The position numbers and the translations under genes were made by a program. This document shows, piece after piece, positions 34,878 through 43,522 of a stretch of 64,000 bases of DNA. Position 1 is the stretch's first letter. Every line of letters begins with the position of its first letter. This stretch comes from Halomarina salina (GTDB taxonomy: Archaea > Halobacteriota > Halobacteria > Halobacteriales > Haloarculaceae): positions 1,178,001-1,242,000 of the forward strand of contig NZ_JALLGW010000001.1 of NCBI RefSeq assembly GCF_023074835.1. Reading direction: 5' to 3'. A model generated the notes under the pieces. The model was not told the DNA's origin. It saw nothing but the letters and a program-made list of their open reading frames with translations, and searched no databases.

Positions 34878-35012
34878 CTCTTCGCTGCCGCCGAAGCCCT
34901 CCTCACGGTTCGCTATTGCTCACCGTCTGGGTGTACGGGGCTCTCCCTACTCCTCACGGCTCGCTGACGCTCCCCGTTCGGATTTCGGAGGTTCTCGCGC
35001 TCTCCGAGCGTC

Positions 35013-35036
35013 ACCGGCGACTCCGTCGCCGGTTTT
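35013..35036 (+). terminator. Hairpin followed by T-run between convergent genes
   Basis: ACCGGCGAC and GTCGCCGGT pair perfectly (9 bp) with a 3-nt loop TCC, followed by TTT. It lies 135 nt past cutA and just beyond the 3' end of the aminopeptidase gene. The surrounding 34878-35073 spacer is non-coding and carries CTCACGGTTCGC-type low-complexity sequence. Confidence 0.55.
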
Positions 35037-35073
35037 CAGCGAGAGCTGCGGTCTCGCACGGCTCCGAACCTCC

Positions 35074-36165
35074 CTACTCCTCGAACGTGAACGTCCCGTC
35101 GCGCTGGACGACCTCGCCGTCCACCTCGATGTACGAGTCCTCGCTCATGTCGACGATCATGTCCACGTGGACGGCCGACTCGTTGGTCTCCCGTCCCTCG
35201 CCGACGCAGGCGGCGTAGGCCCGTCCGACGGCCATGTGGACGGTGTCGCCCATCTTCTCGTCGAACAGCATGTTGTAGGTGAACTCGTCGATGGCGCGGT
35301 TCATGCCGATGCCGAGTTCGCCGAGGCGACGCGCCCCGTCGTCGGTGTTCAGGATGTTGTCGAGCACCTCCTCGTTCTTGGCGGCCTCGTACTCGACTAT
35401 CTCGCCGCCCTCGAAGACGCAGCGCACGTCGGTTATCTCGCGGCCCTGCTGGTAGACCGGCTTGTCGAACAGCACCTCGCCCTCGACGCTGTCGGGGACG
35501 GGGGCGGTGAACACCTCGCCGCCGGGGAGGTTGGCCTCGCCGTAGTCGTTGAGCGTCAGCATCCCGTCGAGGCTCATCGTCACGTCGGTGGTGTCGCCGG
35601 AGACGATGCGGACCTCGCTGGCGTCGTCGAGGATGTCGACCATCTCGGCCTGGAACTCGCGGACCTCGTCCCAGTCGCGGTTGATGGCGTCCCAGACGAA
35701 GTTCTCGTAGCCGTCGGTCGACATCTCGGCGAGCTGGGCGTTCGCTGGGGAGGGGTACTGCGTGAGACACCAGGTCTTGCCGAGCCGCTCTTCGAGGATG
35801 GGCTGGGTGAGCTGGTTGTACGCCTGGTTGACCTCCGGGTCGACGTCGGCGGTCTGAGTCGCGTTGTCCGAGGCGCGGACCGCGATGTAGACGTCCATCG
35901 CCTCGTACAGCGCCATCACGTGGTCGGGGAAGTCCTCGTCGCCGAACTCGTCGTCGTGGTTGCGGAGGTACGCCCGGCGGAACCGCTCGCCCATCCGCTC
36001 CTGGATGACCAGCGGGTTCGCGCCGACGTCGGCGATGGCCTCGTGGAGGGCCGTCACGAGGTCCTCGCTGACGGGGTGGGCGTCGACGACGACGTTGTCA
36101 CCGGCCTCCATCTCCGTGGAGTGCTCGACGATGATCTGTGCGTGTTCCCGGATGCGTGGGTCCAT
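35074..36165 (-). CDS. M29 family aminopeptidase
   Basis: This 363-residue metallo-aminopeptidase of the thermophilic (M29) family has an N-terminal domain with EMEAGDNVVVDAHPVSEDLV and the conserved WCLTQYPSPANAQ segment. A C-terminal metal-binding domain follows, with ERMG, EVFTAPVPDSVEG and the cluster RRLGELGIGMNRAID and DTVHMAVGRAY, where Glu and His ligands of the two metal ions lie. It would remove N-terminal residues from peptides in the cytoplasm. It is convergent with cutA and divergent from the threonine aldolase gene. Confidence 0.9.
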   Translation of the reverse strand: MDPRIREHAQIIVEHSTEMEAGDNVVVDAHPVSEDLVTALHEAIADVGANPLVIQERMGERFRRAYLRNHDDEFGDEDFPDHVMALYEAMDVYIAVRASDNATQTADVDPEVNQAYNQLTQPILEERLGKTWCLTQYPSPANAQLAEMSTDGYENFVWDAINRDWDEVREFQAEMVDILDDASEVRIVSGDTTDVTMSLDGMLTLNDYGEANLPGGEVFTAPVPDSVEGEVLFDKPVYQQGREITDVRCVFEGGEIVEYEAAKNEEVLDNILNTDDGARRLGELGIGMNRAIDEFTYNMLFDEKMGDTVHMAVGRAYAACVGEGRETNESAVHVDMIVDMSEDSYIEVDGEVVQRDGTFTFEE

Positions 36166-36319
36166 GTGGTGGCTCCTCGGGGCGGGTCAAAACGGCTTTC
36201 GAATGGTCGCGGCGGGTGACGGTCAGCCGCTGGACACGGAGTCCGACCCACCGCCTCGACGAGCGTCGCCGTCCACCGCGACCACCGCGTATTTCGTCGC
36301 CCGACCGGTAGCCCATCCC

Positions 36320-37342
36320 ATGAGCGAGGAGCAGTCGCCAATCGACATGCGTAGCGACACGGTGACGCGCCCGAACGACGCGATGCGCGAGGCGGCCCGC
36401 GACGCGCCGGTCGGCGACGACGTCTACCGCGAGGACCCGACGGTCAACGACCTCGAATCCCGCGTCGCGGACCTGCTCGGGTTCGAGGCGGCGCTGTACG
36501 TCCCCTCGGGGACGATGGGCAACCAGATAGCCGCCCGCGTCCACACCGAGCGAGGCCAGGAGGCCATCGTCGAACGCGAGAGCCACGTCTACAAGTGGGA
36601 ACTCGCCGGGTTCGCCCAGCACTCCCAGCTCCAGGTCCGGCCCGTCGAGGGCGACGAGCGGGGCGTCGTCTCGCCCGCGCAGGTCCACGACGCGTACGTC
36701 GAGGCCGACGGCCACCGCCCCGGCACGGGACTGCTCACGCTGGAGAACACCCACAACTCGAAGGGTGGCAGCGCCATCGCGCCGCCCGCCATCGACACCG
36801 TCGCGGACGCGGCCCACGACCTCGGCGTCCCGGTCCACCTCGACGGCGCGCGACTCGCCAACGCCGCCGTCGCGCACGACGCGCCGCTCCACCGGTTCAC
36901 CCACGAGGTGGACTCGACGATGATGTGCCTCTCGAAGGGGCTCGGCGCGCCCGTCGGGTCGATGCTCGCCGGGAGCGAGTCGTTCGTCGACGACGCCCGC
37001 CGGGTCAGGAAGTTGCTCGGCGGCGGGATGCGACAGGCGGGGATGATAGCCGCGCCGGGACTGCTCGCACTGGAGAACGTCGAGCGACTCGCGGAGGACC
37101 ACGAGAACGCCGAACTGCTCGCGGCGGGGCTCGAAGACGTGCCCGGCGTCACGCCGTTCCAGCCCGAGACGAACATCGTCCTCGCGGCGACCGACGACCC
37201 GGCGGAGTCGTTCCTGGAGGAGTGTGCCGCGGTCGGCGTGCTCGGCGTGCCGTTCGACGACCACCTCGTCCGGTTCGTTACGCACTGGGACGTCTCCCGC
37301 GCGGACGTGGAGACGGCCCTCGACCGACTGCGCGAGCGCTGA
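36320..37342 (+). CDS. L-threonine aldolase, low specificity
   Basis: This PLP enzyme (340 residues, fold type I) splits threonine or allo-threonine into glycine and acetaldehyde. Features are MRSDTVTRPNDAMREA at the start, VPSGTMGNQIA (phosphate-binding), HLDGARLANAA with the PLP-contact Asp, and the Schiff-base Lys in MCLSKGLGAPVGSM. The ATG at 36320 gives the usual N-terminus; an upstream in-frame extension lies in the spacer and antisense to the aminopeptidase. It is monocistronic. Confidence 0.92.
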   Translation: MSEEQSPIDMRSDTVTRPNDAMREAARDAPVGDDVYREDPTVNDLESRVADLLGFEAALYVPSGTMGNQIAARVHTERGQEAIVERESHVYKWELAGFAQHSQLQVRPVEGDERGVVSPAQVHDAYVEADGHRPGTGLLTLENTHNSKGGSAIAPPAIDTVADAAHDLGVPVHLDGARLANAAVAHDAPLHRFTHEVDSTMMCLSKGLGAPVGSMLAGSESFVDDARRVRKLLGGGMRQAGMIAAPGLLALENVERLAEDHENAELLAAGLEDVPGVTPFQPETNIVLAATDDPAESFLEECAAVGVLGVPFDDHLVRFVTHWDVSRADVETALDRLRER

Positions 37343-37371
37343 GCCGTGTCGCTACCGGTGGTGCGGGAGGA

Positions 37372-37500
37372 CTAGCGCCGTTCCTCGACGCCCTCGCTGA
37401 ACGCGAGGAGCGTCCGGCGGAACATGAGGTAGAGCGCGAGGATGACGGCCATGATGCCGCCGAGGATGACGAACAGCATCAGATTCCCGTCGATGAACAT
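37372..37500 (-). CDS. Small single-helix membrane protein, 42 residues
   Basis: This short protein begins MFIDGNLMLFVILGG and has one hydrophobic helix (about 8-27) followed by a basic-then-acidic tail (FRRTLLAF, EGVEERR). The pattern of a lone helix followed by RR is like known haloarchaeal miniproteins. Codon use is normal for the genome. It is convergent with the threonine aldolase gene, 29 nt apart. No function assigned. Confidence 0.6.
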   Translation of the reverse strand: MFIDGNLMLFVILGGIMAVILALYLMFRRTLLAFSEGVEERR

Positions 37501-37703
37501 ACCGTCCGTCGCGCACTCTGGGAGAAAGGTGTTTCGGGGCCGAGAGGACGGTCGGTCCCGGACCGGACCACCGTCGCCCGGGTCGCTCGCCCCAGTCGGC
37601 CATCACTGGTACTGAAACCGACACGTGGGGAGTCGGAGAACCCGCCGACCGAAACGGGACGAGCGCGCCGTGTATCGGTCAAACCGGCGTTTGAGCCAAG
37701 CGC

Positions 37704-37712
37704 GCTTATATG
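37704..37712 (+). promoter_or_regulatory. Orphan TATA-like box, possible small RNA promoter
   Basis: GCTTATATG lies in the 293-nt spacer 37501-37793 with no gene downstream on the plus strand. A transcript starting near 37735 would carry hairpin CGGTCC/GGACCG (37744-37749 with 37762-37767) and then run antisense into the phosphoesterase 3' end. No other content was recognised in this spacer. Confidence 0.35.
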
Positions 37713-37793
37713 CAGTGTGGGTCCGTAGCAGTGGATGCAGCTTCGGTCCTCCCCCGTCCCCGGACCGGAACCACCGCCCTCCCTCCCATGCCG

Positions 37794-38291
37794 TCACACC
37801 TCGAACCGAGAGAGCTCCGTGCCGTCCGGCTGGACGAGCCGGCCGCCGAGGGGGTCGCGCTGGAGTTCGGCGTGCGCTGGCTGGTACCGCCGTGGTTCGG
37901 CGTAGCTCCCTGGGTTCAACACGGGCACGTCGCCGACGTAGCGGAACGACGGTCGGTGTGAGTGGCCGACGACGACGAGGTCCGCGTTCTCCTGTCGCCC
38001 GTACATCGCCAGCGAGGTGTCGGTGTGGTCGTGGCCATGGGTCAGCGCGATACGGACGTCGCCGACGTCGACCGTCCGGCGGTCGGGGAGGCGCTCGCGG
38101 ACGCTCACCGTGTCGTTGTTCCCCGTGACGCCGTGGAACGTCGCCGTCTCGCGTTCGAACGCGTCGAGCACCGTCGCGGTGTTGAAGTCGCCCGCGTGGA
38201 GGACGTGGTCGGCGTCGCGGACCGCCGCCAGCGTCCGGTCGGCCAGTCGATGCCCGTCGGTGCCGTGGGTGTCGGAAACCACCGCAATCAT
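37794..38291 (-). CDS. Metallophosphoesterase, YfcE/MJ0936 type
   Basis: This 165-residue calcineurin-like phosphodiesterase has the five metal motifs: SDTHG (about 6-10), HAGDFN, GNNDT, THGHDHTD and GHSHRPSF. Its short length matches the YfcE group of cyclic-phosphodiester-hydrolysing enzymes. The ATG at 38291 begins MIAVVSDTHG; a longer in-frame version would add a basic, unlikely N-terminus. It is divergent from the CDF transporter gene with a 71-nt spacer. Confidence 0.92.
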   Translation of the reverse strand: MIAVVSDTHGTDGHRLADRTLAAVRDADHVLHAGDFNTATVLDAFERETATFHGVTGNNDTVSVRERLPDRRTVDVGDVRIALTHGHDHTDTSLAMYGRQENADLVVVGHSHRPSFRYVGDVPVLNPGSYAEPRRYQPAHAELQRDPLGGRLVQPDGTELSRFEV

Positions 38292-38362
38292 ACGGGGACT
38301 GCGGCCGCCCGACACATCAATCTCCGGTAGCTCTTTGGGCCGTCCCCGGATGCATCGGGACG

Positions 38363-39310
38363 ATGGCAAGCAGCAAGTCGGTCGTTATCGCCGCCCTCGT
38401 CGCCAACGGTGCGATTGCTATCCTGAAGTTCGTCGGCTACCTCCTCACACAGAGTCCGTCGATGCTCTCGGAGACGTACCACTCCATCTCCGACACCGGT
38501 AATCAGGTGTTCCTCCTGTTCGGCATCCGGTACAGCGGTCGTGAGGCGGACCAGAGTCACCCCTTCGGGTACGGCAAGGCACAGTTCTTCTACTCCTTCC
38601 TCGTCGCGGTCCTCCTGTTCGGTATCGCCGGCTGGGAGTCGCTGAAACACGGGTACCACGCGATTCAGCACCCGGACCCCGTCTCGACCGGTACCACGAC
38701 GCTCCCGGTCGTCGCCGTCGAGATCCCCGGCGTCTGGGTGAACTACGCCGTCCTCACCGGCGCGGTGGTCTTCGAGAGCTGGGCGCTGTACAAGGCGTAC
38801 CAGGGGCTCTCGAAGCAGATGACCGAACACGGCTGGGAGACGCTCCGCGAGGCGTTCCGCAAGACCAGCGACGTCACCACCCTCACCGCGTTCACCGAGG
38901 ACTCCATCGCGCTCGGCGGTGCGGGTATCGCGATGCTCGCCATCTTCCTCTCCCGACAGACGGGCGACCCCATCTACGACGCCGTCGGGTCGGTGCTCAT
39001 CGGCCTGATGCTGATGGGGTTCGCGCTCGCGCTGGCGTGGGAGAACAAGCGCCTGCTCATCGGCGAGTCCATCCCGAGAGACGAGGAGGCGAAACTGCGC
39101 AGCATCGTACGCGAGTGGCAGGGCGTCGAGCACATCGACGAGTTCCGGACGGTCTACTTCGGTCCGGAGCGACTCATCGTCACGGCCGACGTGAGCTTCG
39201 ACGGCACCCTCGACGTCGAGGACATCGACGACGCCATCACGGGCATCGAGGACGCCATCATCGACTACGAACCGCAGGTCCGGAAGGTGTACATCGAACC
39301 CGAGGTGTAG
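38363..39310 (+). CDS. Cation diffusion facilitator (CDF) family transporter
   Basis: This 315-residue proton/metal antiporter exports Zn or another divalent cation. Six helices are predicted. The first metal site is in helix 2 (SETYHSISDTGNQ). HPFGYGKAQFFYSF marks the loop to helix 3, and TAFTEDSIALGGAGIA in helix 5 supplies the second ligand pair. The C-terminal ferredoxin-like cytoplasmic domain (about 230-315) contains DEFRTVYFGPE and ends KVYIEPEV. The ALxEDS-like helix 5 is closer to the ZnT9-like subgroup than to CzcD. Confidence 0.92.
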   Translation: MASSKSVVIAALVANGAIAILKFVGYLLTQSPSMLSETYHSISDTGNQVFLLFGIRYSGREADQSHPFGYGKAQFFYSFLVAVLLFGIAGWESLKHGYHAIQHPDPVSTGTTTLPVVAVEIPGVWVNYAVLTGAVVFESWALYKAYQGLSKQMTEHGWETLREAFRKTSDVTTLTAFTEDSIALGGAGIAMLAIFLSRQTGDPIYDAVGSVLIGLMLMGFALALAWENKRLLIGESIPRDEEAKLRSIVREWQGVEHIDEFRTVYFGPERLIVTADVSFDGTLDVEDIDDAITGIEDAIIDYEPQVRKVYIEPEV

Positions 39311-39400
39311 CCGCGCGTTCGGTCGCTCGTCTCTCCACCCGCTCTCGCCGCCCCCTCTTCGACCCGCAACACCCATTATCACCTGCCCAGAGGCTGTGGT

Positions 39401-40084
39401 ATGCCATCGCTCGTCGTCCACGTGGCGCTCGCGGGCCTCGTCGGGGCGGCGCTGCTGGGCCGGGAGTTCGACCGCCGTTCCATCCTGCTGATACTCCTCG
39501 TTCCGGTGATTCCGGACCTCGACGCCTTCGCGGGGTTCGTCGTCCCCGGAGGCCACCGGGCGCTGTTGCACACGCTGTTCGTCCCGCTCGGCGCGGCGCT
39601 GGTGCTCTACTACGACACTCGGAGACGGGAGTCGTCGTGGCTCCGGGGGCGCTACGGGTCGCGCGGCGTCCACGTCGCGTGGGTCGCCGTCGTCGTCTAC
39701 GCGTTCGCGGGCACCGGCCTCGACATGTTCACCGGCGGCGGGGCGAACCCGTTCTACCCGCTCCACGACCAGTTCTACGCCATCTCGGGAAGGCTCCAGT
39801 ACTCCTCGACGGAGGGGTGGGAGCAGACGTTCGTCGAACTGCATCTCGACCCCGCACCCGCCGACGGGTCCTCCGGGGGCCGGGTCGTCGAGGCCGGACA
39901 GCGCGGGTCGACGAAGGACGTCCACATCAACACCGGTATCGACCCGACCCGCGGGAGAGAACCCGAGAACGTCGAGCGAATCTTCCCCGTCGCGCAGTCG
40001 GGGTGGCAGCTCCTGCTGGAACTCACCGCGACGGTCGTCCTCCTCGGGAAGTTCGCCGAGCGGCGACTCACGGGCGAGCGGTGA
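39401..40084 (+). CDS. Membrane-bound metal-dependent hydrolase, DUF457/YdjM-like
   Basis: This 227-residue membrane protein has the DUF457 motif VPVIPDLDAFAGF followed by HRALLHTLFVP (His ligands), then TGLDMFTGGGANPFYPL near a later helix. About four helices flank an exposed acidic loop (135-190). The last helix is near the C-terminus (WQLLLELTATVVLL). It is one of three proteins in this window with the DLD/H-x-x-x-H pattern. Natural substrate unknown. It starts 90 nt after the CDF gene on the same strand. Confidence 0.8.
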   Translation: MPSLVVHVALAGLVGAALLGREFDRRSILLILLVPVIPDLDAFAGFVVPGGHRALLHTLFVPLGAALVLYYDTRRRESSWLRGRYGSRGVHVAWVAVVVYAFAGTGLDMFTGGGANPFYPLHDQFYAISGRLQYSSTEGWEQTFVELHLDPAPADGSSGGRVVEAGQRGSTKDVHINTGIDPTRGREPENVERIFPVAQSGWQLLLELTATVVLLGKFAERRLTGER

Positions 40085-40173
40085 CGCTGGTCCCGGGAAC
40101 GACCCGCGACCGGACGCCACCGACCGCACCGGGCGACCGGACCGACTTTGCACTCTCCATCGGTACCCCGGCC

Positions 40174-40674
40174 ATGACCGACGCGACGTGCCGGACGTAC
40201 GACCACGACGCCGACTGGCCGGGGCTGTGGGAGCTGAAGGCAGCTTTCGAGCGGGAACTCGGGAGTGCGAACGAATCGAAGGCCGAGGCGTACGACGAGA
40301 AACTCACCGACGACTACCGGGCGGGCTACCGGGGCTGGGTCGGCGACTGCGTCTCGCGGGACCCCGACTGCATCACCGTCGTCGAGGACGGTGACGGCCT
40401 CGTCGGCTACGTGTTCGTCCTCCCGGCGGACTTCGCGTACGTCTGGGATGCGGCCGTGCTCAACGAACTGTTCCTCGCGCCCGCTCACCGCGGGAGCGGG
40501 CTGGCCGACGACCTGCTGGACCGGGCGGTCGCCCACGCTCGCGGCCAGCGCCTCCCGCTGGACCGACTGGTGCTGGACGTCGACCCGGAGAACGAACGCG
40601 CGGCGCGGGTGTACGACCGCTACGGCTTCGAGTCGTGGGGCGAGATGGTCGCGTACGACCTCGACGCGGCGTGA
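40174..40674 (+). CDS. GNAT family N-acetyltransferase
   Basis: This 166-residue acetyl-CoA-dependent acyltransferase has the core strand-loop AVLNELFLAPAHRGSGLADDLLDRAV, containing the CoA pyrophosphate-binding R-G-x-G-L-A signature. LVLDVDPENERAARVYDRYGF is the typical motif B. The N-terminal 60 residues provide the acceptor site. Substrate unknown. The ATG at 40174 is chosen because upstream in-frame sequence overlaps the hydrolase gene. Confidence 0.88.
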   Translation: MTDATCRTYDHDADWPGLWELKAAFERELGSANESKAEAYDEKLTDDYRAGYRGWVGDCVSRDPDCITVVEDGDGLVGYVFVLPADFAYVWDAAVLNELFLAPAHRGSGLADDLLDRAVAHARGQRLPLDRLVLDVDPENERAARVYDRYGFESWGEMVAYDLDAA

Positions 40675-40719
40675 GTCGGGAGCGAGTCCGGAACGGTCGA
40701 CCCCGACGCCGCGTGCGAG

Positions 40720-41304
40720 CTACGACCGGACGAGGCCGACGAGTGCCCCGGCGACCGACCCGCAGACCACCGGGTAGACGACGCCCGCGAGGACGACGGC
40801 GTTGGGGAGCGGCGAGAACGCTTCGATACCCGCGCCCAGCGCGTGGCGAGATACGATGGCGACGGCCGCGGTGACGACGCCGTAGCCGACGACGGCGCTG
40901 GCACCGCCGATAGCGCCCGACACGAGGTCGCGGACGCCAACGAGCCACATCGCGGCGGCCGTCACGAGCAGGATGGCCAGCGGCGGGACGAGGTAGAGCA
41001 GCGCCGCGTTGCCGCTCTCGCTCTCCGCGAGGAGGTCGTACGTCCGGGGGCCGCCGGGCGCGCCGAGGACCCGGACCGAGACCATGTGGGCGTTGAGGTA
41101 GAGCCAGCCGACGGCCTTCCAGGTCGGGACCTCGTTGCCGCCGACCAGGCCGACGAACGCGTTGAGGTCCGTGAGCGCGTCCTGGACCCGTTCGCTCGCG
41201 GCGAGGTACGTCACGGCGTAGCCGAGCACCCACGCCACGGCACCGGCGACGGCACCGCTCACCGCCGCGGGACCCAATCGGGAGTTCGACGTCGCGTTCG
41301 ACAT
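40720..41304 (-). CDS. Haloarchaeal membrane protein, unknown function
   Basis: This 194-residue protein has about five membrane segments: about 12-34, 62-76 (amphipathic, WKAVGWLYLNAHMV), 100-117, 126-152 and 160-190. A conserved-looking soluble loop lies between the first two (LTDLNAFVGLVGGNEVPTW). The pattern of an N-terminal AGAVAWVLGYAVTYL helix plus a WKAVGW segment recurs in haloarchaeal transporter-like proteins of unknown function, as far as I recall. No catalytic residues are seen. Confidence 0.65.
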   Translation of the reverse strand: MSNATSNSRLGPAAVSGAVAGAVAWVLGYAVTYLAASERVQDALTDLNAFVGLVGGNEVPTWKAVGWLYLNAHMVSVRVLGAPGGPRTYDLLAESESGNAALLYLVPPLAILLVTAAAMWLVGVRDLVSGAIGGASAVVGYGVVTAAVAIVSRHALGAGIEAFSPLPNAVVLAGVVYPVVCGSVAGALVGLVRS

Positions 41305-41398
41305 ACCCCACGCGAGGCAATCCCGCCGTATCAACGTGGTGGCTCCGTGGCCGGGTGTACGAAGTCGAGCGGTGGGCGGCCACTCCCGGGCGGTGGGC

Positions 41399-42028
41399 TT
41401 ACTGCTCGTCGACGAACCGGACGTCGCGGTCCTCACCGACTGCCTCGCGCCACTCCTCGCTGGCGATGGAGTACCGGACCGAATCCCGGACGCTCCCGTC
41501 GGCGAACTGGAGGTCGTTGCGGAGGTGGCCCTCCTTCCGGCCGCCGAAGCGGTCGACGTACTTCTCGATGGCCCGGCGCGAGGCGTCGTTCTCCGGGTCG
41601 TGGGAGACGGCGACGACGTCGAGGTCCAGGCGCTCGAACGCCAGCGCGAGGAGCGCGCCGGCGCGTTCACCCGAGTAGCCCCGACCCCACAGCGGTTTCC
41701 GGAGCCACAGCCCGAGCGTCCCGAGTCGGCGGTTCCACTCCATCCCGAGTCCGGTCGTGCCGCCGAACTCGCCAGCGAGGGGTTCGCCATCGCGGGGGCG
41801 GACGGCGTAGGTCGCACCGTCCCCGTCGGCCCACTGCGACTCGACCGTCGCGAGGAAGTCGCGGGTCTCCTTCGGCGTCTCGTGTGGGTTCCAGTTGATG
41901 TACTCCGTCACTTCGTCGATGTCCGGCGCGTCGGTGCTGGCGTACTCGTACAGGTCCCACAGGTCGCCGGCGGTGAGGCGTTCGAGGCGGAGGCGCTCGG
42001 TCTCGACGGTCTCGGGGAACAGCGACAT
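41399..42028 (-). CDS. GNAT acetyltransferase, RimJ/RimL type
   Basis: This 209-residue acetyltransferase begins MSLFPETVETERLRLERLTAGD, the usual opening of RimJ/RimL-like proteins that acetylate protein N-termini or small amines. Motif A is around LGLWLRKPLWGRGYSGERAGA (CoA-binding GRGYSGE), followed by LDVVAVSHDPENDASRRAIEKY. Length is somewhat above the family norm because of an acidic N-terminal segment. Substrate unknown. A second RimJ/RimL-like gene lies at 45.5 kb. Confidence 0.88.
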   Translation of the reverse strand: MSLFPETVETERLRLERLTAGDLWDLYEYASTDAPDIDEVTEYINWNPHETPKETRDFLATVESQWADGDGATYAVRPRDGEPLAGEFGGTTGLGMEWNRRLGTLGLWLRKPLWGRGYSGERAGALLALAFERLDLDVVAVSHDPENDASRRAIEKYVDRFGGRKEGHLRNDLQFADGSVRDSVRYSIASEEWREAVGEDRDVRFVDEQ

Positions 42029-42097
42029 GGCTCGACCGACGGACGACGGGTGAAAAAGCGTTCGCTGACGGTGGGAACGAGTGGCACGACGAGGTGG

Positions 42098-42553
42098 TCA
42101 GTCGTCGCTCTGCGCCTCGGTCCGGCCCGTCAGCGTCTCGGGGTCGAGTCTGAAGAACTCGAACGAGAGCGTCCGCGGTTCGGATTCGAAGGCGTCGACC
42201 ATCGGGATGTCGACGCGGCGCAGCGATTCGAGGACGCCATCGGCCACGTCGACGTCCTCGACCGATTCGAGGCGACCGGTCGCGACGACGCTGTACCACT
42301 GCCCGCCCTCGTTGCCGTACGTGACGAACGAGACGGGTGCTCCGGCGGCGACGACACCGCGTTTCTCGCTGTCGGGTCCGAACGCCAACCGGAAGAACAG
42401 GTGGCCCGTCTCGGCGTCGAAGCCGTAGGAGACGGGAATCGAGTGCGGTGGGTCGCCGTCGCCCCGAGCGAACGACGCGACGCCCGTACCGCCCGCCCCG
42501 AGGAAGTCGACGACCGCCTCCTCGCCCATCTCGACCGCGCGGTTGTGCTCCAT
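42098..42553 (-). CDS. Pyridoxamine 5'-phosphate oxidase family flavoprotein
   Basis: This 151-residue split-barrel FMN-binding protein starts MEHNRAVEMGEEAVVDFLG. It has HSIPVSYGFD and LFFRLAFGPDSEKR (FMN phosphate contacts), then VSFVTYGN and WYSVVATGRLESVED. This is the pattern of the general stress or heme-degrading PNPOx-like subgroup, not of true PdxH. The reaction is not deducible. The start at 42553 is preferred over one 16 codons upstream, which adds an unrelated segment. Confidence 0.85.
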   Translation of the reverse strand: MEHNRAVEMGEEAVVDFLGAGGTGVASFARGDGDPPHSIPVSYGFDAETGHLFFRLAFGPDSEKRGVVAAGAPVSFVTYGNEGGQWYSVVATGRLESVEDVDVADGVLESLRRVDIPMVDAFESEPRTLSFEFFRLDPETLTGRTEAQSDD

Positions 42554-42741
42554 ACGAGACGGTAGCACGCCACAGCGCAAAAGCGGTGCGCCCGCCGACA
42601 CCAGTCGCGCGATTGCGGGTGACCGGTTCGCTCCGGACGTACCACGTCGGCCGGAGATAGCGTTCCTGCTGGGAGACGTGTCGGTTCGGTCTGGCTGCGG
42701 CTACAACTCGACGAGTGCTACAACCGGGTGGTATTCACTAG

Positions 42742-42749
42742 ATATATCT
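42742..42749 (+). promoter_or_regulatory. TATA-like box of tenA
   Basis: ATATATCT lies about 29 nt before the tenA ATG. No TPP riboswitch pattern was recognised in the 221-nt spacer 42554-42774. Confidence 0.5.
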
Positions 42750-42774
42750 CGCCGGGCGTCCGTACGACGAGTCG

Positions 42775-43458
42775 ATGGCATTCAGCGACCACCTGCTCGA
42801 CGTCGGGGCGGAGCTCTGGGGGGCACAGAAACGCCACCCGTTCGTGACGGAACTGGCCGACGGGACGCTCGACGAGGCGGCGTTCCGGACCTGGCTCGAA
42901 CAGGACTACCGGTACCTGCTCGACTACGCGCGGACGTTCGCGCTGCTCGGGACGAAGGCCCGCGACGAGACGACGATGGCGCACTGCTTCGGGGTGGCCA
43001 CGGCCGTCGTCTCCGACGAGATGGACCTCCACCGCTCGTTCGCGGCCGACTACGGTCTGACAGGCGAGGACCTCGCGGGGGTCCGGAAGACGCCGACCTG
43101 CGAGGCGTACACGAACTACCTCCTGCGGACGGCGTACGAACGACCGCTCGCGGTCGGCGTCGCGGCGGTCTACCCGTGCGGACAGGGCTACCTCGACGTG
43201 GCCGAGCGGATGGCCGAACTGGCCGACGGAACGCACCGGTACACGCCGTTCGTCGAGAAGTACACGAGCGACCCGTTCCGGGAGTCCGTCGCGACGATGC
43301 GGGACATGGTGGACCGGCTCGCTGCGGAGTACCCGTCGCTCCACGACGAGATGGAGGCCGCGTTCTACCGCTGTGCCGAACTGGAACACGCGTTCTGGGA
43401 GATGGCCTACACCGAGGAGTCGTGGCCACACGAGGGAGCACGCTGGCCGGACGCCTGA
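42775..43458 (+). CDS. tenA: TenA family aminopyrimidine aminohydrolase (thiaminase II)
   Basis: This 227-residue all-helical enzyme salvages the pyrimidine half of degraded thiamine (hydrolyses aminopyrimidines, or thiamine itself). Family marks are WLEQDYRYLLDYARTFALL, MDLHRSFAADYGL, AYTNYLLRTAYERPL, the active-site Cys in VAAVYPCGQGY, and the terminal acid in ELEHAFWEMAY. Length matches TenA. It stands alone; no other thiamine gene is in the window. The RFC large subunit gene starts 64 nt downstream. Confidence 0.92.
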   Translation: MAFSDHLLDVGAELWGAQKRHPFVTELADGTLDEAAFRTWLEQDYRYLLDYARTFALLGTKARDETTMAHCFGVATAVVSDEMDLHRSFAADYGLTGEDLAGVRKTPTCEAYTNYLLRTAYERPLAVGVAAVYPCGQGYLDVAERMAELADGTHRYTPFVEKYTSDPFRESVATMRDMVDRLAAEYPSLHDEMEAAFYRCAELEHAFWEMAYTEESWPHEGARWPDA

Positions 43459-43522
43459 CTGCGGTCGGCAGGATGCGACGCGCTCCGGAACCACTAAACT
43501 CGGTGCGAGCCGAGAACTGGTA

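Noticed and set aside
38288-40153. Minus-strand frame of 621 codons opposite the CDF and DUF457 genes
   Set aside because: It covers two well-supported plus-strand genes and has Arg/Asp/Val-rich translation typical of antisense frames.
42554-42774. Possible TPP riboswitch before tenA
   Set aside because: No CTGAGA-type conserved core or paired P-helices could be found; only a TATA-like box is supported.
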